Assembly: GCF_002211365.1 (NCBI RefSeq)
Contig: NZ_LOKZ01000020.1
Coordinates: 1-35,391 of the forward strand
Length of the DNA: 35,391 nucleotides
Reading direction: 5' to 3'
Origin: Rhizobium sp. R711
Lineage (GTDB): Bacteria > Pseudomonadota > Alphaproteobacteria > Rhizobiales > Rhizobiaceae
In this document: piece after piece, positions 1-10,056 of the stretch
How the letters are laid out: every line of letters starts with the position of its first letter
Position numbering within the stretch: position 1 is the first letter of the stretch
Made by a program: the position numbers and the translations under genes
Notes under the pieces: generated by a model
Databases searched by the model: none
What the model saw: only the letters and a program-made list of their open reading frames with translations
Told to the model about the DNA's origin: nothing

Positions 1-93
1 GCAACCAATCAGCATCTCAGCCAATCTTAAAAGAAACCTTAGAGCGAAGGACTTCGTCGCCAGCAGCGCCGCCGCCCTCGTCAGTGATCGGGC
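1..93 (-). other. 5' leader transcribed leftward, probably of an rRNA operon
   Basis: This stretch lies immediately downstream of the leftward promoter at 94-122. It has no convincing start codon with a ribosome-binding site on the minus strand. A GCGAAGGACTTCGTCGC segment at about 45-61 can fold into a short stem, as antitermination leaders often do. The conserved start of 16S rRNA is not inside the window, so the assignment to an rRNA leader is inferred only from the promoter type. A leader of another highly expressed RNA operon is possible. Confidence 0.35.
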
Positions 94-122
94 TTATAGA
101 CCCTGCCCCTTTTCTAAGTCAA
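94..122 (-). promoter_or_regulatory. strong sigma70-type promoter, rRNA-operon-like, directed out of the window
   Basis: On the minus strand a TTGACT -35 box (117-122) is followed after exactly 17 bp by CTATAA (94-99). This matches the housekeeping promoter form known for rhizobial rRNA operons. The spacing is ideal and the elements are close to consensus. The promoter is divergent from the M23 peptidase gene. The boxes are seen directly; the identity of the transcribed gene is inferred. Confidence 0.6.
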
Positions 123-425
123 CACCGGTTTTCAAAAAAAACGAGATTTCTTGCATCACATTGAATTTTAACGCGGATTTCCAGAGGCGAACATTTCAGT
201 CCGGAGATTGCGCCAATAGCCCGATCATTTCCAAGAAAATAGGGGCCGAAAACGCGATGGCGAGGTTCTTCGCCCTCACATCTTCACAATCAGATGGTCG
301 AAGGGCGAATGATTTGGGTACGCACATGCGCGCTCATTTGACTTCTATTGCCAAACTATGCACTTTTCGGCGCCAGCCATCGCTGCCCCGAAGACGCCCA
401 CCGAAAGGACGCGGATCTACCTGCT
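123..425. other. intergenic region upstream of the M23 peptidase gene
   Basis: About 300 bases lie between the leftward promoter and the M23 start. An open stretch from 161 overlaps the M23 gene in another frame and has no family resemblance, so I do not call it. A TTGACT at 338-343 on the plus strand has no -10 box at a usable distance. No repeat, tRNA or riboswitch is recognised here. Confidence 0.4.
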
Positions 426-2366
426 ATGATGACGGAGAAGATGATGATCCGCTCGTTCGGCAACGAGCCGCCGCTTCTCGCTGATGGCAGACGCGCGCCC
501 GACCGTCGCGAGGTTTCATTACGCTGGCTTTCGGGTACGTTCCTCACCGGCATTACGTCGAGCGTGCTGATGGGCGTGGCCCTCTTCGCCGCACTCGACG
601 GTCGCCAGCAGCTGGCGATCCCTGCCGAGGCTTACGCCAATATCAATGCCGAGGCTCATGCCGATACCGACGTGACGCGCGGCAGCCGCCTGATTGCTTC
701 CGCGATTGCCGCCAAGCCGTCGGACCGCAAGATCATGGAGGTCTCGACCGTTGTCCACGAGGGCGACAAGGAGGTTGTCCGCCGCCAGCCCTTCGCACGT
801 GTGAAGATGACGCTGGCCGCCAACCACGTCGCGACCGAGGACTATCCGAGCTTCAACCCCCTGACGATCTTCTCGGCGGACGAGCCCGATGCACTGCCGA
901 ACGTTCGCACCGGACAGATCTACGGTTCCGACGTGGAGTCCGAAGTCAGCCTGAAAACGGTGGCCTATCCCACCACGAAGGATGGTCTTCAGGTCGCGCC
1001 CGGCATGACGCTAGACGAGATCGAGGAGAACGTCCGCTCCAACGGCTCCATCCTCACCGATGGTGCAGCCCAGGTAGCGGCACTCTACTATGTCGACCCC
1101 CGGCGCTTCTCTACCGATGACAACGACGTTGACCTGACAGCCGGCCTGACGGCGCGCGTGCTCGAGCAGAACATGACGGTCTCCGCACCGGAGTCGATCA
1201 CCCCGCAGACGGAAGAGTTCGCCGACGATATCATCCCGGTGCGCCAGGTGACCTCGATCATCAAGGCGATGACGGATTCGGGCTATCCGGAGCCGCAGGC
1301 CAAGGGCCTGTCCGGCTATCTGTCGCCAATCATCGGATCGGACGACCTCGAAAAGGGCGATGTGCTCCGCATCGGTATCCTGCAGAAAGGCGAACAGGCC
1401 AAGATCATTCGCGCCAGCGTCTACCGCGGCAGCCGCCATGTTGTCACCGTGGCTCTCGACGACCACGATCGGTTCGTCGCCGGCCACGAGCCACCGCAAA
1501 TCGATGCGGTCACGACCGCCTTCGACGACAGCTCGACATCCATCCCGTCCAACCAGAATCTGCCGCGCGTCTATGATGGTATCTATCGTGCGGCGTTGTC
1601 CTACGGCATGACCAAGGACATGACCGCGCTGATCATCAAGTTGCTGGCGAGCAGCGTCGATTTCCAGGCGGAACTGCGCCCGACCGATACGCTGGAGGCC
1701 TTCTTCTCCGTTGCCGATGCCAGCGGGCAGGCAACAACTGCTTCCGAGCTTCTCTATGTCAATGCCCGCTTCGGCGATACGCAGACCCGCTTCTACCGCT
1801 TCCAGGATCCGGAAGACGGTTCGATCGACTACTTCGATCAGGACGGCAAAAGCATTCGGCAATTCCTGCTGCGCAATCCCGTCCCGAACGGCATATTCAA
1901 GTCAGGCTTCGGCATGCGCCGGCACCCGATCCTGGGCTTTGCCCGCATGCATACCGGTGTCGATTGGGCGGCGCCGCGGGGCACGGCGATCATCGCGGTC
2001 GGCAACGGCACCGTCGAGAAGGCAGGCTGGGACTCCGGCGGCTACGGCAACCAGACCATCGTCCGCCATGCCAATGGCTACGAATCCTCCTACAATCACC
2101 AGAGCGCCATTGCAAAGGGCGTCGTTCCCGGTGCCAAGGTGCGGCAGGGCCAGGTGATCGGCTGGGTCGGCACAACCGGCGAATCCACCGGTCCGCATCT
2201 GCACTACGAGATGATCGTCAACGGCACCAAGGTCGACCCGCTGCGCGTGCGTCTGCCGGGCGGCAAGTCGCTGAAGGGCGAAGCGCTGGCAAAGTTCGAG
2301 GACGAGCGGCAGCGCATCGACACTCTCCTCGGCAATCAGCCGCCGCCGCAGGTCGCCAGCAATTAA
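426..2366 (+). CDS. M23 family metallopeptidase, inner-membrane anchored (LytM/MepM-like)
   Basis: About 646 residues. Residues near 33-56 form one hydrophobic segment (from WLSGTFLTG to VALFAAL), which should anchor the protein with the rest in the periplasm. A long middle part of about 400 residues precedes a C-terminal M23 (lysostaphin/LytM) domain. That domain has the zinc motif HTGVD (His near 509, Asp near 513) and the HLHYE motif (His 591 and 593). Both zinc-site motifs are intact, so it may be an active DD-endopeptidase cutting peptidoglycan cross-links, or an activator of another hydrolase. ATG codons at 426, 429, 441 and 444 compete: a GGAG at 434-437 would favour 444, while AAAGGA near 404-409 favours 426. 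It converges on clpB, with a shared terminator. The family assignment is firm; the exact substrate is not. Confidence 0.9.
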   Translation: MMTEKMMIRSFGNEPPLLADGRRAPDRREVSLRWLSGTFLTGITSSVLMGVALFAALDGRQQLAIPAEAYANINAEAHADTDVTRGSRLIASAIAAKPSDRKIMEVSTVVHEGDKEVVRRQPFARVKMTLAANHVATEDYPSFNPLTIFSADEPDALPNVRTGQIYGSDVESEVSLKTVAYPTTKDGLQVAPGMTLDEIEENVRSNGSILTDGAAQVAALYYVDPRRFSTDDNDVDLTAGLTARVLEQNMTVSAPESITPQTEEFADDIIPVRQVTSIIKAMTDSGYPEPQAKGLSGYLSPIIGSDDLEKGDVLRIGILQKGEQAKIIRASVYRGSRHVVTVALDDHDRFVAGHEPPQIDAVTTAFDDSSTSIPSNQNLPRVYDGIYRAALSYGMTKDMTALIIKLLASSVDFQAELRPTDTLEAFFSVADASGQATTASELLYVNARFGDTQTRFYRFQDPEDGSIDYFDQDGKSIRQFLLRNPVPNGIFKSGFGMRRHPILGFARMHTGVDWAAPRGTAIIAVGNGTVEKAGWDSGGYGNQTIVRHANGYESSYNHQSAIAKGVVPGAKVRQGQVIGWVGTTGESTGPHLHYEMIVNGTKVDPLRVRLPGGKSLKGEALAKFEDERQRIDTLLGNQPPPQVASN

Positions 2367-2378
2367 CAGTATCCAACA

Positions 2379-2404
2379 AAAATGGCGGCCGGAGCCACCA
2401 TTTT
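2379..2404. terminator. bidirectional intrinsic terminator between the M23 gene and clpB
   Basis: AAAATGG-C-GGC, a CGGA loop, then GCC-A-CCATTTT form a 10-bp stem with one internal mismatch. It has A residues on the left and T residues on the right, so it can end transcription from both converging genes. Confidence 0.75.
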
Positions 2405-2424
2405 CTTTGTCACTGTCGCGCGCC

Positions 2425-5028
2425 TTAGGCCGCTTCGTTGACCGCAGAATTCCGTGTCCGGAACAGCAGCCGGTCCGTACCGCTGGTGATTTTCACCGTG
2501 GAGCCATCAGGCACCTGCCCGGAAAGGATCTGTTCGGCGAGTGGATCCTGCACATACTTCTGGATCACCCGCTTCAGCGGACGCGCGCCATAGACCGGGT
2601 CGTAACCCTTGTTGGCGAGCCAGTTCCGAGCATCGTCGTCGAGTTCGAGCGTGATCTTGCGCTCGGCAAGCAGCGCTACCAGACGCTTCAGCTGGATATC
2701 GACGATCGCGCCCATTTCCTCGCGCTTCAGGCGGTGGAACAGGATGATCTCGTCGATGCGATTCAGGAATTCCGGCCGGAAGTGACCGCGCACAACCTCC
2801 ATCACCTGCTCGCGAACCGCCTCGCTGTCGTCCCCTTCCTTGAGCTGGGTCAGGTACTCGGCGCCGAGGTTCGACGTCATGATGATCATCGTGTTGCGGA
2901 AATCGACCGTCCGGCCCTGACCATCGGTGAGGCGGCCATCATCGAGAACCTGCAACAGGACATTGAAGACATCAGGATGCGCCTTCTCGATCTCGTCGAA
3001 CAGCACGACCTGATATGGCCGGCGGCGAACAGCCTCGGTCAGCGCGCCACCTTCATCATAGCCAACATAGCCGGGAGGAGCACCGATCAGCCGGGCCACG
3101 GAGTGCTTCTCCATGTACTCGGACATATCCATGCGCACCATCGCCGTCTCGTCGTCGAAGAGGAAGCGGGCAAGCGCCTTGGTTAGCTCCGTCTTACCGA
3201 CGCCGGTCGGGCCGAGGAAGATGAACGAGCCGATCGGCCGGTTCGGATCCTGTAGGCCGGCACGCGCACGGCGCACAGCACGCGACACGGCCTGAACCGC
3301 GTCACCCTGGCCGATCACCGATTTCGCCAGCTCGTCTTCCATCCGCAGCAGCTTGTCGCGTTCGCCTTCCAGCATCTTGTCGACAGGAATGCCGGTCCAG
3401 CGGGAGACGACATGCGCAATGTTGTCGGGAGTCACGACCTCCTGCACCATGGCGCTGCGATCGCTGTCCTGCTGCTCCGCTTCGCTGAGTTTCTTTTCCA
3501 GCTCCGGAATGACGCCGTAGGTCAACTCGCCGGCGCGTTGGAACTCGCCCTTACGCTGAGCAATCGCGAGTTCGTTGCGAGCCTCGTCCAACTGCCTCTT
3601 GAGGTCTGCGGCCAGGCCGAGCTTCTGCTTTTCCGCCTGCCAGCGGGCCGTCAACGCATTGGCCTCTTCCTCCAGATCGGTCAGCTCGGTTTCAAGCCGC
3701 GTCAACCGGTCGGCCGAAGCGACATCCGTTTCCTTCTTCAAAGCTTCGCGCTCGATCTTCAGCTGCATGATGCGCCGATCGAGTTCGTCGAGCTCCTCAG
3801 GCTTGGAATCCACCTGCATGCGCAGCCGCGCAGCGGCTTCGTCCATCAGGTCGATGGCCTTGTCGGGCAGGAAACGGTCGGTGATGTAGCGGTTGGACAG
3901 TGTCGCAGCCGCAACCAGGGCCGAATCCGAGATGCGGACCTTGTGATGCTGTTCGTATTTTTCCTTGAGACCGCGCAGGATCGAGATCGTGTCCTCGACC
4001 GTCGGCTCCTCGACCATGACAGGCTGGAAGCGTCGGGCAAGGGCCGGATCTTTTTCGACATGCTTGCGGTATTCGTCGAGCGTGGTCGCACCGACGCAGT
4101 GCAGCTCGCCGCGGGCAAGCGCAGGCTTGAGCAGATTGGAGGCGTCCATCGCCCCATCCGCCTTGCCGGCACCGACTAGCGTGTGCATTTCGTCGATGAA
4201 GAGGATGATCTCTCCGTTTTCGGCCTGCACTTCGTTGAGCACGGCCTTCAGCCGCTCTTCGAACTCGCCGCGATACTTGGCACCTGCAATCAGCGCGCCC
4301 ATGTCGAGCGCCATCAGCTTCTTGTCCTTGAGTGACTCCGGCACGTCGCCGTTGACAATACGCAACGCAAGACCTTCGACAATCGCGGTCTTGCCGACGC
4401 CGGGCTCGCCGATCAGCACCGGGTTGTTCTTGGTGCGGCGCGACAGAACCTGGATCGTGCGGCGGATTTCGTCGTCACGGCCAATAACAGGATCCAGCTT
4501 GCCCTCGCGAGCCTCGCCAGTCAGATCGCGGGCGTATTTCTTCAGCGAGTCGAAGCCCTGTTCAGCATTCGAGCTGTCGGCGGTGCGGCCCTTGCGGATT
4601 TCGTTAATGACCTGATTGAGCGCAAGCGCGGTGACGCCAGCGTTCTTGAGCGTCATCGACGTCGAAGCCGAAGACTCGATCGCCAATGCCTGTAGGAGGC
4701 GCTCGACGGTGACAAAGCTGTCGCCAGCCTTCTTGGCTGCCTCTTCGGCAGTCGAAAGAACCTTGGCAAGCGGCTGCGCAAGATAGATCTGCCCGTTGCC
4801 GCCGGAAACCTTCGGCAACTTCGCAAGTGCCGCATCGTTGGCAAGGCGCGCAGCCTTGGGATCACCGCCGGCGCGCTCGATCAGCGAAGCGGCCATGCCC
4901 TGGTCGTCATCAAGCAGCACTTTCAGAACATGTTCGGGCGTGAACTGCTGGTGCCCCTGCGCAAGCGCATAGGTCTGGGCGGACTGAATAAAACCGCGCA
5001 CCCGCTCGGAGTATTTTTCGATATTCAT
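2425..5028 (-). CDS. clpB: ATP-dependent chaperone ClpB (Hsp100 disaggregase)
   Basis: 867 residues, the usual length for ClpB. The order is an N-terminal Clp repeat domain (residues 1-145), a first AAA+ module with Walker A GEPGVGKT near 206, a long charged coiled-coil middle domain (about 400-520), and a second AAA+ module with GPTGVGKT near 606 and the C-terminal D2-small domain. The middle domain distinguishes ClpB from ClpA and ClpC. In the cytoplasm it extracts polypeptides from aggregates together with DnaK/DnaJ/GrpE. The start has a strong GGAGG site seven bases upstream. In alphaproteobacteria clpB is usually under RpoH; I looked for a CTTGAA/CCATAT type promoter upstream and found none that is convincing. 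It is not closely followed or preceded by co-directional genes. Confidence 0.97.
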   Translation of the reverse strand: MNIEKYSERVRGFIQSAQTYALAQGHQQFTPEHVLKVLLDDDQGMAASLIERAGGDPKAARLANDAALAKLPKVSGGNGQIYLAQPLAKVLSTAEEAAKKAGDSFVTVERLLQALAIESSASTSMTLKNAGVTALALNQVINEIRKGRTADSSNAEQGFDSLKKYARDLTGEAREGKLDPVIGRDDEIRRTIQVLSRRTKNNPVLIGEPGVGKTAIVEGLALRIVNGDVPESLKDKKLMALDMGALIAGAKYRGEFEERLKAVLNEVQAENGEIILFIDEMHTLVGAGKADGAMDASNLLKPALARGELHCVGATTLDEYRKHVEKDPALARRFQPVMVEEPTVEDTISILRGLKEKYEQHHKVRISDSALVAAATLSNRYITDRFLPDKAIDLMDEAAARLRMQVDSKPEELDELDRRIMQLKIEREALKKETDVASADRLTRLETELTDLEEEANALTARWQAEKQKLGLAADLKRQLDEARNELAIAQRKGEFQRAGELTYGVIPELEKKLSEAEQQDSDRSAMVQEVVTPDNIAHVVSRWTGIPVDKMLEGERDKLLRMEDELAKSVIGQGDAVQAVSRAVRRARAGLQDPNRPIGSFIFLGPTGVGKTELTKALARFLFDDETAMVRMDMSEYMEKHSVARLIGAPPGYVGYDEGGALTEAVRRRPYQVVLFDEIEKAHPDVFNVLLQVLDDGRLTDGQGRTVDFRNTMIIMTSNLGAEYLTQLKEGDDSEAVREQVMEVVRGHFRPEFLNRIDEIILFHRLKREEMGAIVDIQLKRLVALLAERKITLELDDDARNWLANKGYDPVYGARPLKRVIQKYVQDPLAEQILSGQVPDGSTVKITSGTDRLLFRTRNSAVNEAA

Positions 5029-5200
5029 GCTGTACCTCCATGGATCGCCCTGCCCTTATAAGGCACAGGCCGATGACTGAGATTGAGCTCCCTCAAAACG
5101 GCAAGCCCTTTGTTCCACCACGTTTGGGATTTGTGGCTGAGGAACTTGCGCTGGATATGGTGGAGGATTTGAAAAGTTTAAAGGGGGGCAGGAAGCGAAA

Positions 5201-5226
5201 AACCCCGGGCCTTGCGACCTGGGGTT
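5201..5226 (-). terminator. intrinsic terminator downstream of the broken DUF1254 gene
   Basis: Read leftward, AACCCC(A)GG pairs with CC(C)GGGGTT and is followed at once by TTT. The stem is about nine base pairs with an eight-base loop. On the plus strand the same stem is followed by a T-rich run near 5231-5237. It separates the DUF1254 remnant from clpB. Confidence 0.65.
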
Positions 5227-5281
5227 CATATTTTTTATCCCGTCTCCGCAAGATGGCTTTTGCCAGCGGACAGTCACTGGC

Positions 5282-6715
5282 TCACTTGATTTCTTCAATG
5301 TCATTGGGCTTCCAAGAACCGTCGAAGGCGGGCTGCATCGGTCCGTAAATGCGAATGTAGCTGAACCAGCCGCGTCCAGGCTGGGTCTTGATCCAGCGAC
5401 CCTCGCCATCTTTAGGCGGTGTAGGGCCAAAACAGAGATCGACCGGCCTGGATGTATCGATGTCCTTCAGCTCGAAGAGCGAGCGCAAGGCCGCCTTGTT
5501 CTGATCGGTCTGGACCTCCGAACGCGTCTGTGCGTCGTAAAGCGTTACAGACCAGAACAGCTTGCCCGGAACGGGCTGCGGGATAGTCAGCTTGTATGAC
5601 TTGCCGCCGTCCAGAAACGCACCGCTACCGTCTCGCGCGCCGAGCCAATACAGCGATCCGGCACCGGCAGACCGTCGGAACATGGCGGGCGACTACAATT
5701 GCCTGTGCGAACCAGCGATCGCGTGCCTGCAGATCAACGCCCATCGGCGTCTCGAACTGCGCTTCGTTGGGAACAAGACCGACCCACTCCCACTTGCGGT
5801 CCGGCCATGCGAAGCGATCGGGCCGGTCGCCATCGAAGGCCGATACGATAAGCTGATCTCGACCGACCTTCGCGGCCTTTTCAAGGATAGCCTTCGCACG
5901 ATCGTCTGGAGCAAACGGCTTACCCTTTTCGATGCCGAGCGTCGCAAGCAGTCCGTACATAGGCGTGAACTTCTCGACCAACGGCTCCTCATCAATGATC
6001 CGGTTCAACACCTCCCAGAACTGGATATTGTCCTCCCATTTGAGAGATGTGCTGTCCATTGTCCTGTCGGTCGTATCGATGATCGGCATGGGTGTCGGCT
6101 TCCTGGCCGCGCTCAGCGGATAGACCTTGATGGTATGTAGCGCCTTCAGTGCCTTATCCTAGTCGCCGCCAACCGGCAGCGCGCACGGCAAGCAGGACCT
6201 TGTAGGTGGCCGACTTCCCGACATAATAGCCCTTCGGCATCTTGCCCTTGTAATCCGGCTTTCCTCCCTTGCTGCCATCTGGGCCAGTGATGCCCATATC
6301 GAGAACCCAGCTCTGATTATGGTCGTTGATCAAGCCGATGTAAGCGCCTGGCGGCAGCTCGACGACCATCGGGCCGTCCTTCAGGTCAAGGGTTGCCGAT
6401 CCGTAAGGCGTGTCGGAGTTGAGTGTCAATCCCACCTGGCGCGGCCCCCGCTGCCGCAGCGCCAAGGCCCCCATTGTCCTTGATCCCAGCCACTCGATTT
6501 CCGTTGAAGATGCCTTCAACGGATACGGTCGGATACCAGAAGCGGTAAGCCGTCACAGCGCGTTGAAACAGCACGTCCTCACGCGCTTTTTCGGTGGTCG
6601 CTGCTGTCGGAAAGCCTTTGTCGAAGCTGTAGCCTGTTTGGGCGGCGTCTTGCGCCCACACCGTGGAACCCATGAGAAATGCAACGAACAGTGAGGCGCC
6701 CACCTTGGCTTTCAT
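5282..6715 (-). pseudogene. DUF1254/DUF1214 domain protein, broken by three frameshifts
   Basis: Four consecutive pieces in shifting frames together spell one secreted protein of about 478 residues. Piece 1 (6715 to about 6450) begins with a signal peptide ending near VWAQDA and has a good AGGAGA site seven bases upstream. Piece 2 (about 6480-6154) carries the DUF1254-type LNSDTPYGSATLDL region. Piece 3 (about 6130-5690) contains IIDEEPLVEKF and WEWVGLVPNEAQFETP. Piece 4 (about 5690-5282) is the DUF1214 C-terminus with SLYWLGARD and WSVTLYDAQTRS. Each junction shifts the frame by the same one-base step, so after three steps the last piece is back in the frame of the start codon. As it stands, translation stops soon after the first junction. 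Intact family members are exported proteins of unknown activity. Three separate sequencing errors are possible but less likely than decay. Confidence 0.85.
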
Positions 6716-6774
6716 GACGACATCTCCTTTTGTCATAAGCGGAGTAGCGTCGAAGGCGTTGAAAAATCCAAGTA

Positions 6775-6787
6775 CGTTACGGTAACG
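6775..6787. promoter_or_regulatory. perfect 13-bp palindrome, candidate repressor operator
   Basis: CGTTAC-G-GTAACG is a perfect inverted repeat about 60 bases upstream of the start of the broken DUF1254 gene. Its size and symmetry fit an operator for a small dimeric repressor such as a TetR-type protein. No regulator gene is adjacent in the window, so the binding protein is unknown. Confidence 0.35.
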
Positions 6788-6886
6788 GCCGCGGCGTTTA
6801 CGCTGAGCTTTGCGCGGTGGTGATCGAGGAAGATGGCCCGCGCCGGTTGTCATTAGCCGCGATCAACTGGGGCATGGCCACACAAA

Positions 6887-6910
6887 AAGGTCGCTCCGAG
6901 GAGCGACCTT
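6887..6910 (-). terminator. intrinsic terminator of the DUF4167 gene
   Basis: AAGGTCGCTC, a four-base loop, and GAGCGACCTT give a perfect 10-bp stem. Read leftward it is followed by TTTTTG, a normal U-tract. It lies about 30 bases past the stop codon of the DUF4167 gene. Confidence 0.85.
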
Positions 6911-6940
6911 CTATCCACCAAATCGGATCGCGAGATCCGG

Positions 6941-7726
6941 TTATTCCGAAGCGGCATCCGCCAAAGCAGGAGCATCGCTGGGCTCTGCACCCTCGGTCGA
7001 AGCCTCGCCTTCTGCAGCGCGGCGCGGACGACGCGGACGGCTGCCGGCAGTGCGGCGACGCGGCTGGCGTTCGCGTGGCTGGCCCGCGGCACTTTCCTCG
7101 TCCATCGAAACCTCTGCCGGGATACCTTCGATCTCCGGCTGCGGACCGCTGCCATCGATGACTTCGGGCTGCGGAGCTGCAACTACGGCTTCAACCGGAG
7201 CAGGCTGCTGTTCCTGACGCCGCGGCTGGCGCGGTTGCTCGTCATTGCGACGTGGCTGCTCATCGTGGCGACGCTGCGACTGCTCGACCGCACGGCGCTG
7301 CTGATGCTCATGCTGCTGACGCGGCGGCTGGACGATGACGACATCGTCGTTGTCGATGCCTTCGACATCATCGCCCTCGCGCTCGACGCCTTCACTGAAT
7401 TCATTGCGGTCGTCGCGCTGGAAGCGTTCCTGCATTTGCGTCTGTGCGGCAGCAATGATGCGGTTGTAGTGTTCGGCATGCTGCAGGTAGTTTTCGGCGA
7501 TGACACGGTCACCAGAGCTCTGCGCGTCGCGAGCGAGCTGCGCATACTTTTCAGCGATATGCTGCGCGGTACCACGGATCTTAACGTCTGGGCCGGAGCT
7601 GTCGTAGGTCCGCGTCAGCGGATTGCCGCCCTTGCGGTTGAAGTTGTTGTTATTGTTATTTCCACCACCGCCGCCGCCGTTGTTGCCACGCCCGCGACCG
7701 CGCTTGTTCTGCTGTCCTGGCCTCAT
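6941..7726 (-). CDS. DUF4167 domain-containing protein
   Basis: 261 residues. The N-terminus is low-complexity (Arg/Gly, then a Gly run and six Asn). It is followed by the conserved DUF4167 core at about residues 35-95, which includes KIRGTAQHIAEKYAQLARDA and the AENYLQHAEHYNRI helix. The remainder is unstructured: Gln/Arg/Asp repeats (residues 140-175), an acidic and proline-containing stretch, then an Arg-rich block (RQPRRRTAGSRPRRPRR near 225-240). The family is found in alphaproteobacteria and has no assigned reaction. The basic, disordered composition would suit binding to RNA or another polyanion, but that is inference. AGGTGA lies seven bases before the ATG. It is transcribed in the same direction as prmC, 344 bases upstream, and has its own terminator. 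Confidence 0.85.
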   Translation of the reverse strand: MRPGQQNKRGRGRGNNGGGGGGNNNNNNFNRKGGNPLTRTYDSSGPDVKIRGTAQHIAEKYAQLARDAQSSGDRVIAENYLQHAEHYNRIIAAAQTQMQERFQRDDRNEFSEGVEREGDDVEGIDNDDVVIVQPPRQQHEHQQRRAVEQSQRRHDEQPRRNDEQPRQPRRQEQQPAPVEAVVAAPQPEVIDGSGPQPEIEGIPAEVSMDEESAAGQPRERQPRRRTAGSRPRRPRRAAEGEASTEGAEPSDAPALADAASE

Positions 7727-8070
7727 AGATCGTTCACCTGAATTCTCTGTTTGTTGTGGAGTTATGGCACCAACCGCCGTGGCCGGTTCACCGGCTCAGG
7801 GCCCTCGTGCCGCAAGCATACTGCGCCTTCGCGCCAACCTGCCGCTTGTTCTCAAGTCAGTTTGACTGATTCACGCATTGGGTCGTGTTCAACCTTTGAA
7901 GCTCTCGTTTAAAAGAGCGGACCCCCGAGGCCGAGCTAGTATCGAACGACTCACCGTTCTGTCCTATCTCTCCAACGCGTGGGGTCAACCTATATTGCTT
8001 CCCGTGGAAATCCAAGCCTTTTCTTCGTAATGGCACCAATGTCCTGTTCGATGCTTTAAGTTGTCATGCA
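7727..8070. other. intergenic region between prmC and the DUF4167 gene
   Basis: 344 bases. It should hold the promoter of the DUF4167 gene. A TTGACC on the minus strand (7983-7988) is the only recognisable -35-like box, but no good -10 box follows at 16-18 bases. A short imperfect hairpin (GCTCT...AGAGC) occurs near 7899-7918. No tRNA, riboswitch or plausible small gene is recognised. Confidence 0.4.
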
Positions 8071-8952
8071 TCACTTGAGCGCGAACACGAGCGCCCGGTC
8101 ATTCTGGCCGTAATCCTTTACGGATTCCAGAAGCTTGAAGCCCTCAGCCTCGAAAACGTCTGTCACGTCGTTTCGCTGGTCGTAGCCGATCTCAAGTCCC
8201 ACAACGCCGTTCGGCTGCATGAACCTTGCCGCATCCTTGGCGATGGTTCTGTAGGCGTCAAGTCCATCCTGGCCGCCATCCAGTGCGGCATGGGGATCAA
8301 ATTTCGTCACTTCGGGAGCGAGAGTGTGAACAACCTTAGAAGCGATATAGGGCGGATTTGAGACAATCGCATGAAACGCGCCGTGGATGTTTTCAAACCA
8401 GCTGGACTGAATGGCTTCAAAGCGATCCCGCAATCCGTTTCTGTCCGCGTTTGATTGTGCTGTCCTCAACGCATCGACCGATATATCGCTGCCGACACCT
8501 GACGCTTCCGGACATTCGCTCAATAGCGCCAGGCATATCGCCCCGGTTCCGGTTCCCAGATCAAGGATATGGATATGGCCCTCGGTATTTGCAAGATCAC
8601 GCAGATAAGGAAGCATCGTATCGACGAGAATTTCCGTATCGGGCCGTGGCTCAAGGGTTTCCGCGGAGAGCGACAGCGGCAGGCCATAGAATTCCCGTTC
8701 GCCGAGGATGCGGTGAACCGGCTCATGCGCCAGCCGGCGTTCGATCGCTTGCTCGATCATTGCCATCTGCTCTTTGCTGACGGTTTCGCCGCCACGCGTC
8801 ACGATGGCGGTCGTCGAAAGTCCAAGCAGCCCTGCGACGAGCACACGAGCATCAGCCGGAGCACTGTCGATGCCAGCTTCGGTGAAGCGACGGCGAGCAT
8901 CAGCCAGCAATTGGGAAACCGTAGGCTCGGCCTGTTTCCCACTCATGCTCAT
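8071..8952 (-). CDS. prmC: peptide chain release factor N5-glutamine methyltransferase PrmC
   Basis: 293 residues. An N-terminal helical domain (about 1-90) binds the release factor. A class I SAM-dependent fold follows, with the SAM motif [15 protein letters not shown] near residue 128 and the diagnostic NPPY motif ([10 protein letters not shown] near 200). The enzyme methylates the glutamine of the GGQ motif of release factors 1 and 2, which raises termination efficiency. Its start codon overlaps the prfA stop codon as ATGA (8949-8952), so the methylase is translated directly after its substrate. A second in-frame ATG lies two codons later. Confidence 0.95.
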   Translation of the reverse strand: MSMSGKQAEPTVSQLLADARRRFTEAGIDSAPADARVLVAGLLGLSTTAIVTRGGETVSKEQMAMIEQAIERRLAHEPVHRILGEREFYGLPLSLSAETLEPRPDTEILVDTMLPYLRDLANTEGHIHILDLGTGTGAICLALLSECPEASGVGSDISVDALRTAQSNADRNGLRDRFEAIQSSWFENIHGAFHAIVSNPPYIASKVVHTLAPEVTKFDPHAALDGGQDGLDAYRTIAKDAARFMQPNGVVGLEIGYDQRNDVTDVFEAEGFKLLESVKDYGQNDRALVFALK

Positions 8953-10028
8953 TGCTGCTCGCCGAGTTGCGCTAGCTGGCTCGCCTGATAATCGGCCATT
9001 AGCGCATCGACCACCTCGTCGATTTCGCCGACCATCATCCGATCGAGCTTGTAGAGCGTCAGATTGATGCGGTGGTCCGTCACCCGCCCCTGCGGGAAGT
9101 TGTAGGTGCGGATGCGCTCCGAGCGGTCACCGGAACCAACCTGGCTCTTGCGGTCGGCGGAACGCTCGCTTTCGGCGCGCTGGCGCTCGGCGTCATAGAG
9201 GCGTGAGCGCAGAACCTGCATCGCCTTGGCGCGGTTCTGGTGCTGCGACTTCTCAGAGCTGGTGACGACGATGCCGGTCGGCAGGTGGGTAATGCGAACG
9301 GCAGAGTCAGTGGTGTTAACGTGCTGGCCGCCGGCACCAGAGGAGCGCATCGTATCGATGCGGATGTCTTCCGGCCGGATCTCGATGTCGATTTCCTCCG
9401 CCTCCGGCAGAACCGCGACGGTGGCGGCCGAGGTATGGATGCGGCCGCCGGCTTCCGTTTCGGGGACACGCTGGACGCGGTGAACACCGGATTCGAACTT
9501 CAGCTTGGCGAACACGCCCTTGCCGGTGATCGTCGCGATAATTTCCTTGAAGCCGCCCGCTTCGCCGTCGCTCGATGACAGCACTTCCACCTTCCAGCCG
9601 TGAGCGGCTGCATAGCGCTCATACATCCGGAACAGGTCGCCGGCGAAGAGTGCAGCCTCGGAACCGCCCGTGCCGGCACGGATTTCCAAAATCGCGCTCT
9701 TCTCGTCGGCCGCGTCCTTCGGCAGTAACAGGATCTGGATTTCCTGCTCCAGCGCCTCCAGCCGCTCCTTCACGTCAGGGAGTTCCAGCTCGGCCAGATC
9801 GCGCATTTCGCGGTCCACCGACCTGTCGTTCAGCAAGGTTTCGAGGTCAGCAAGCTCAGCTAACGCCTTCTCGTAGGCGCGGATCTTCGTGACGACGGGC
9901 TGCAGCTCGGAATATTCGGAGGCAAGCTTGACGTAGACATCGGCCGAAGGGCCAGCCGACATGCGCGCTTCGATCTCGCCAAAACGGCGTTCCAGCTCGC
10001 GCATCTTTTCAACGGGAAGCTTCGCCAC
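8949..10028 (-). CDS. prfA: peptide chain release factor 1
   Basis: 359 residues, standard for RF1. It reads UAA and UAG stop codons and triggers peptide release on the ribosome. The GGQ motif lies in [17 protein letters not shown] (near residue 230). The stop-codon recognition tripeptide is P-E-T in [18 protein letters not shown] (near 185), the RF1 form; RF2 would have SPF. The chosen start is GTG at 10028, with CGGAG and GAAGG upstream. An ATG eight codons later (10004) is an alternative. It lies 28 bases after ptsP and overlaps prmC. Confidence 0.97.
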   Translation of the reverse strand: MAKLPVEKMRELERRFGEIEARMSAGPSADVYVKLASEYSELQPVVTKIRAYEKALAELADLETLLNDRSVDREMRDLAELELPDVKERLEALEQEIQILLLPKDAADEKSAILEIRAGTGGSEAALFAGDLFRMYERYAAAHGWKVEVLSSSDGEAGGFKEIIATITGKGVFAKLKFESGVHRVQRVPETEAGGRIHTSAATVAVLPEAEEIDIEIRPEDIRIDTMRSSGAGGQHVNTTDSAVRITHLPTGIVVTSSEKSQHQNRAKAMQVLRSRLYDAERQRAESERSADRKSQVGSGDRSERIRTYNFPQGRVTDHRINLTLYKLDRMMVGEIDEVVDALMADYQASQLAQLGEQQ

Positions 10029-10056
10029 CCTTCACTCCGATTCTGCTTGTCTTCAA

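Noticed and set aside
5029..5200. RpoH heat-shock promoter for clpB
   Set aside because: CTTGCC and CCTTAT-like elements occur, but not with the required sequence and spacing.
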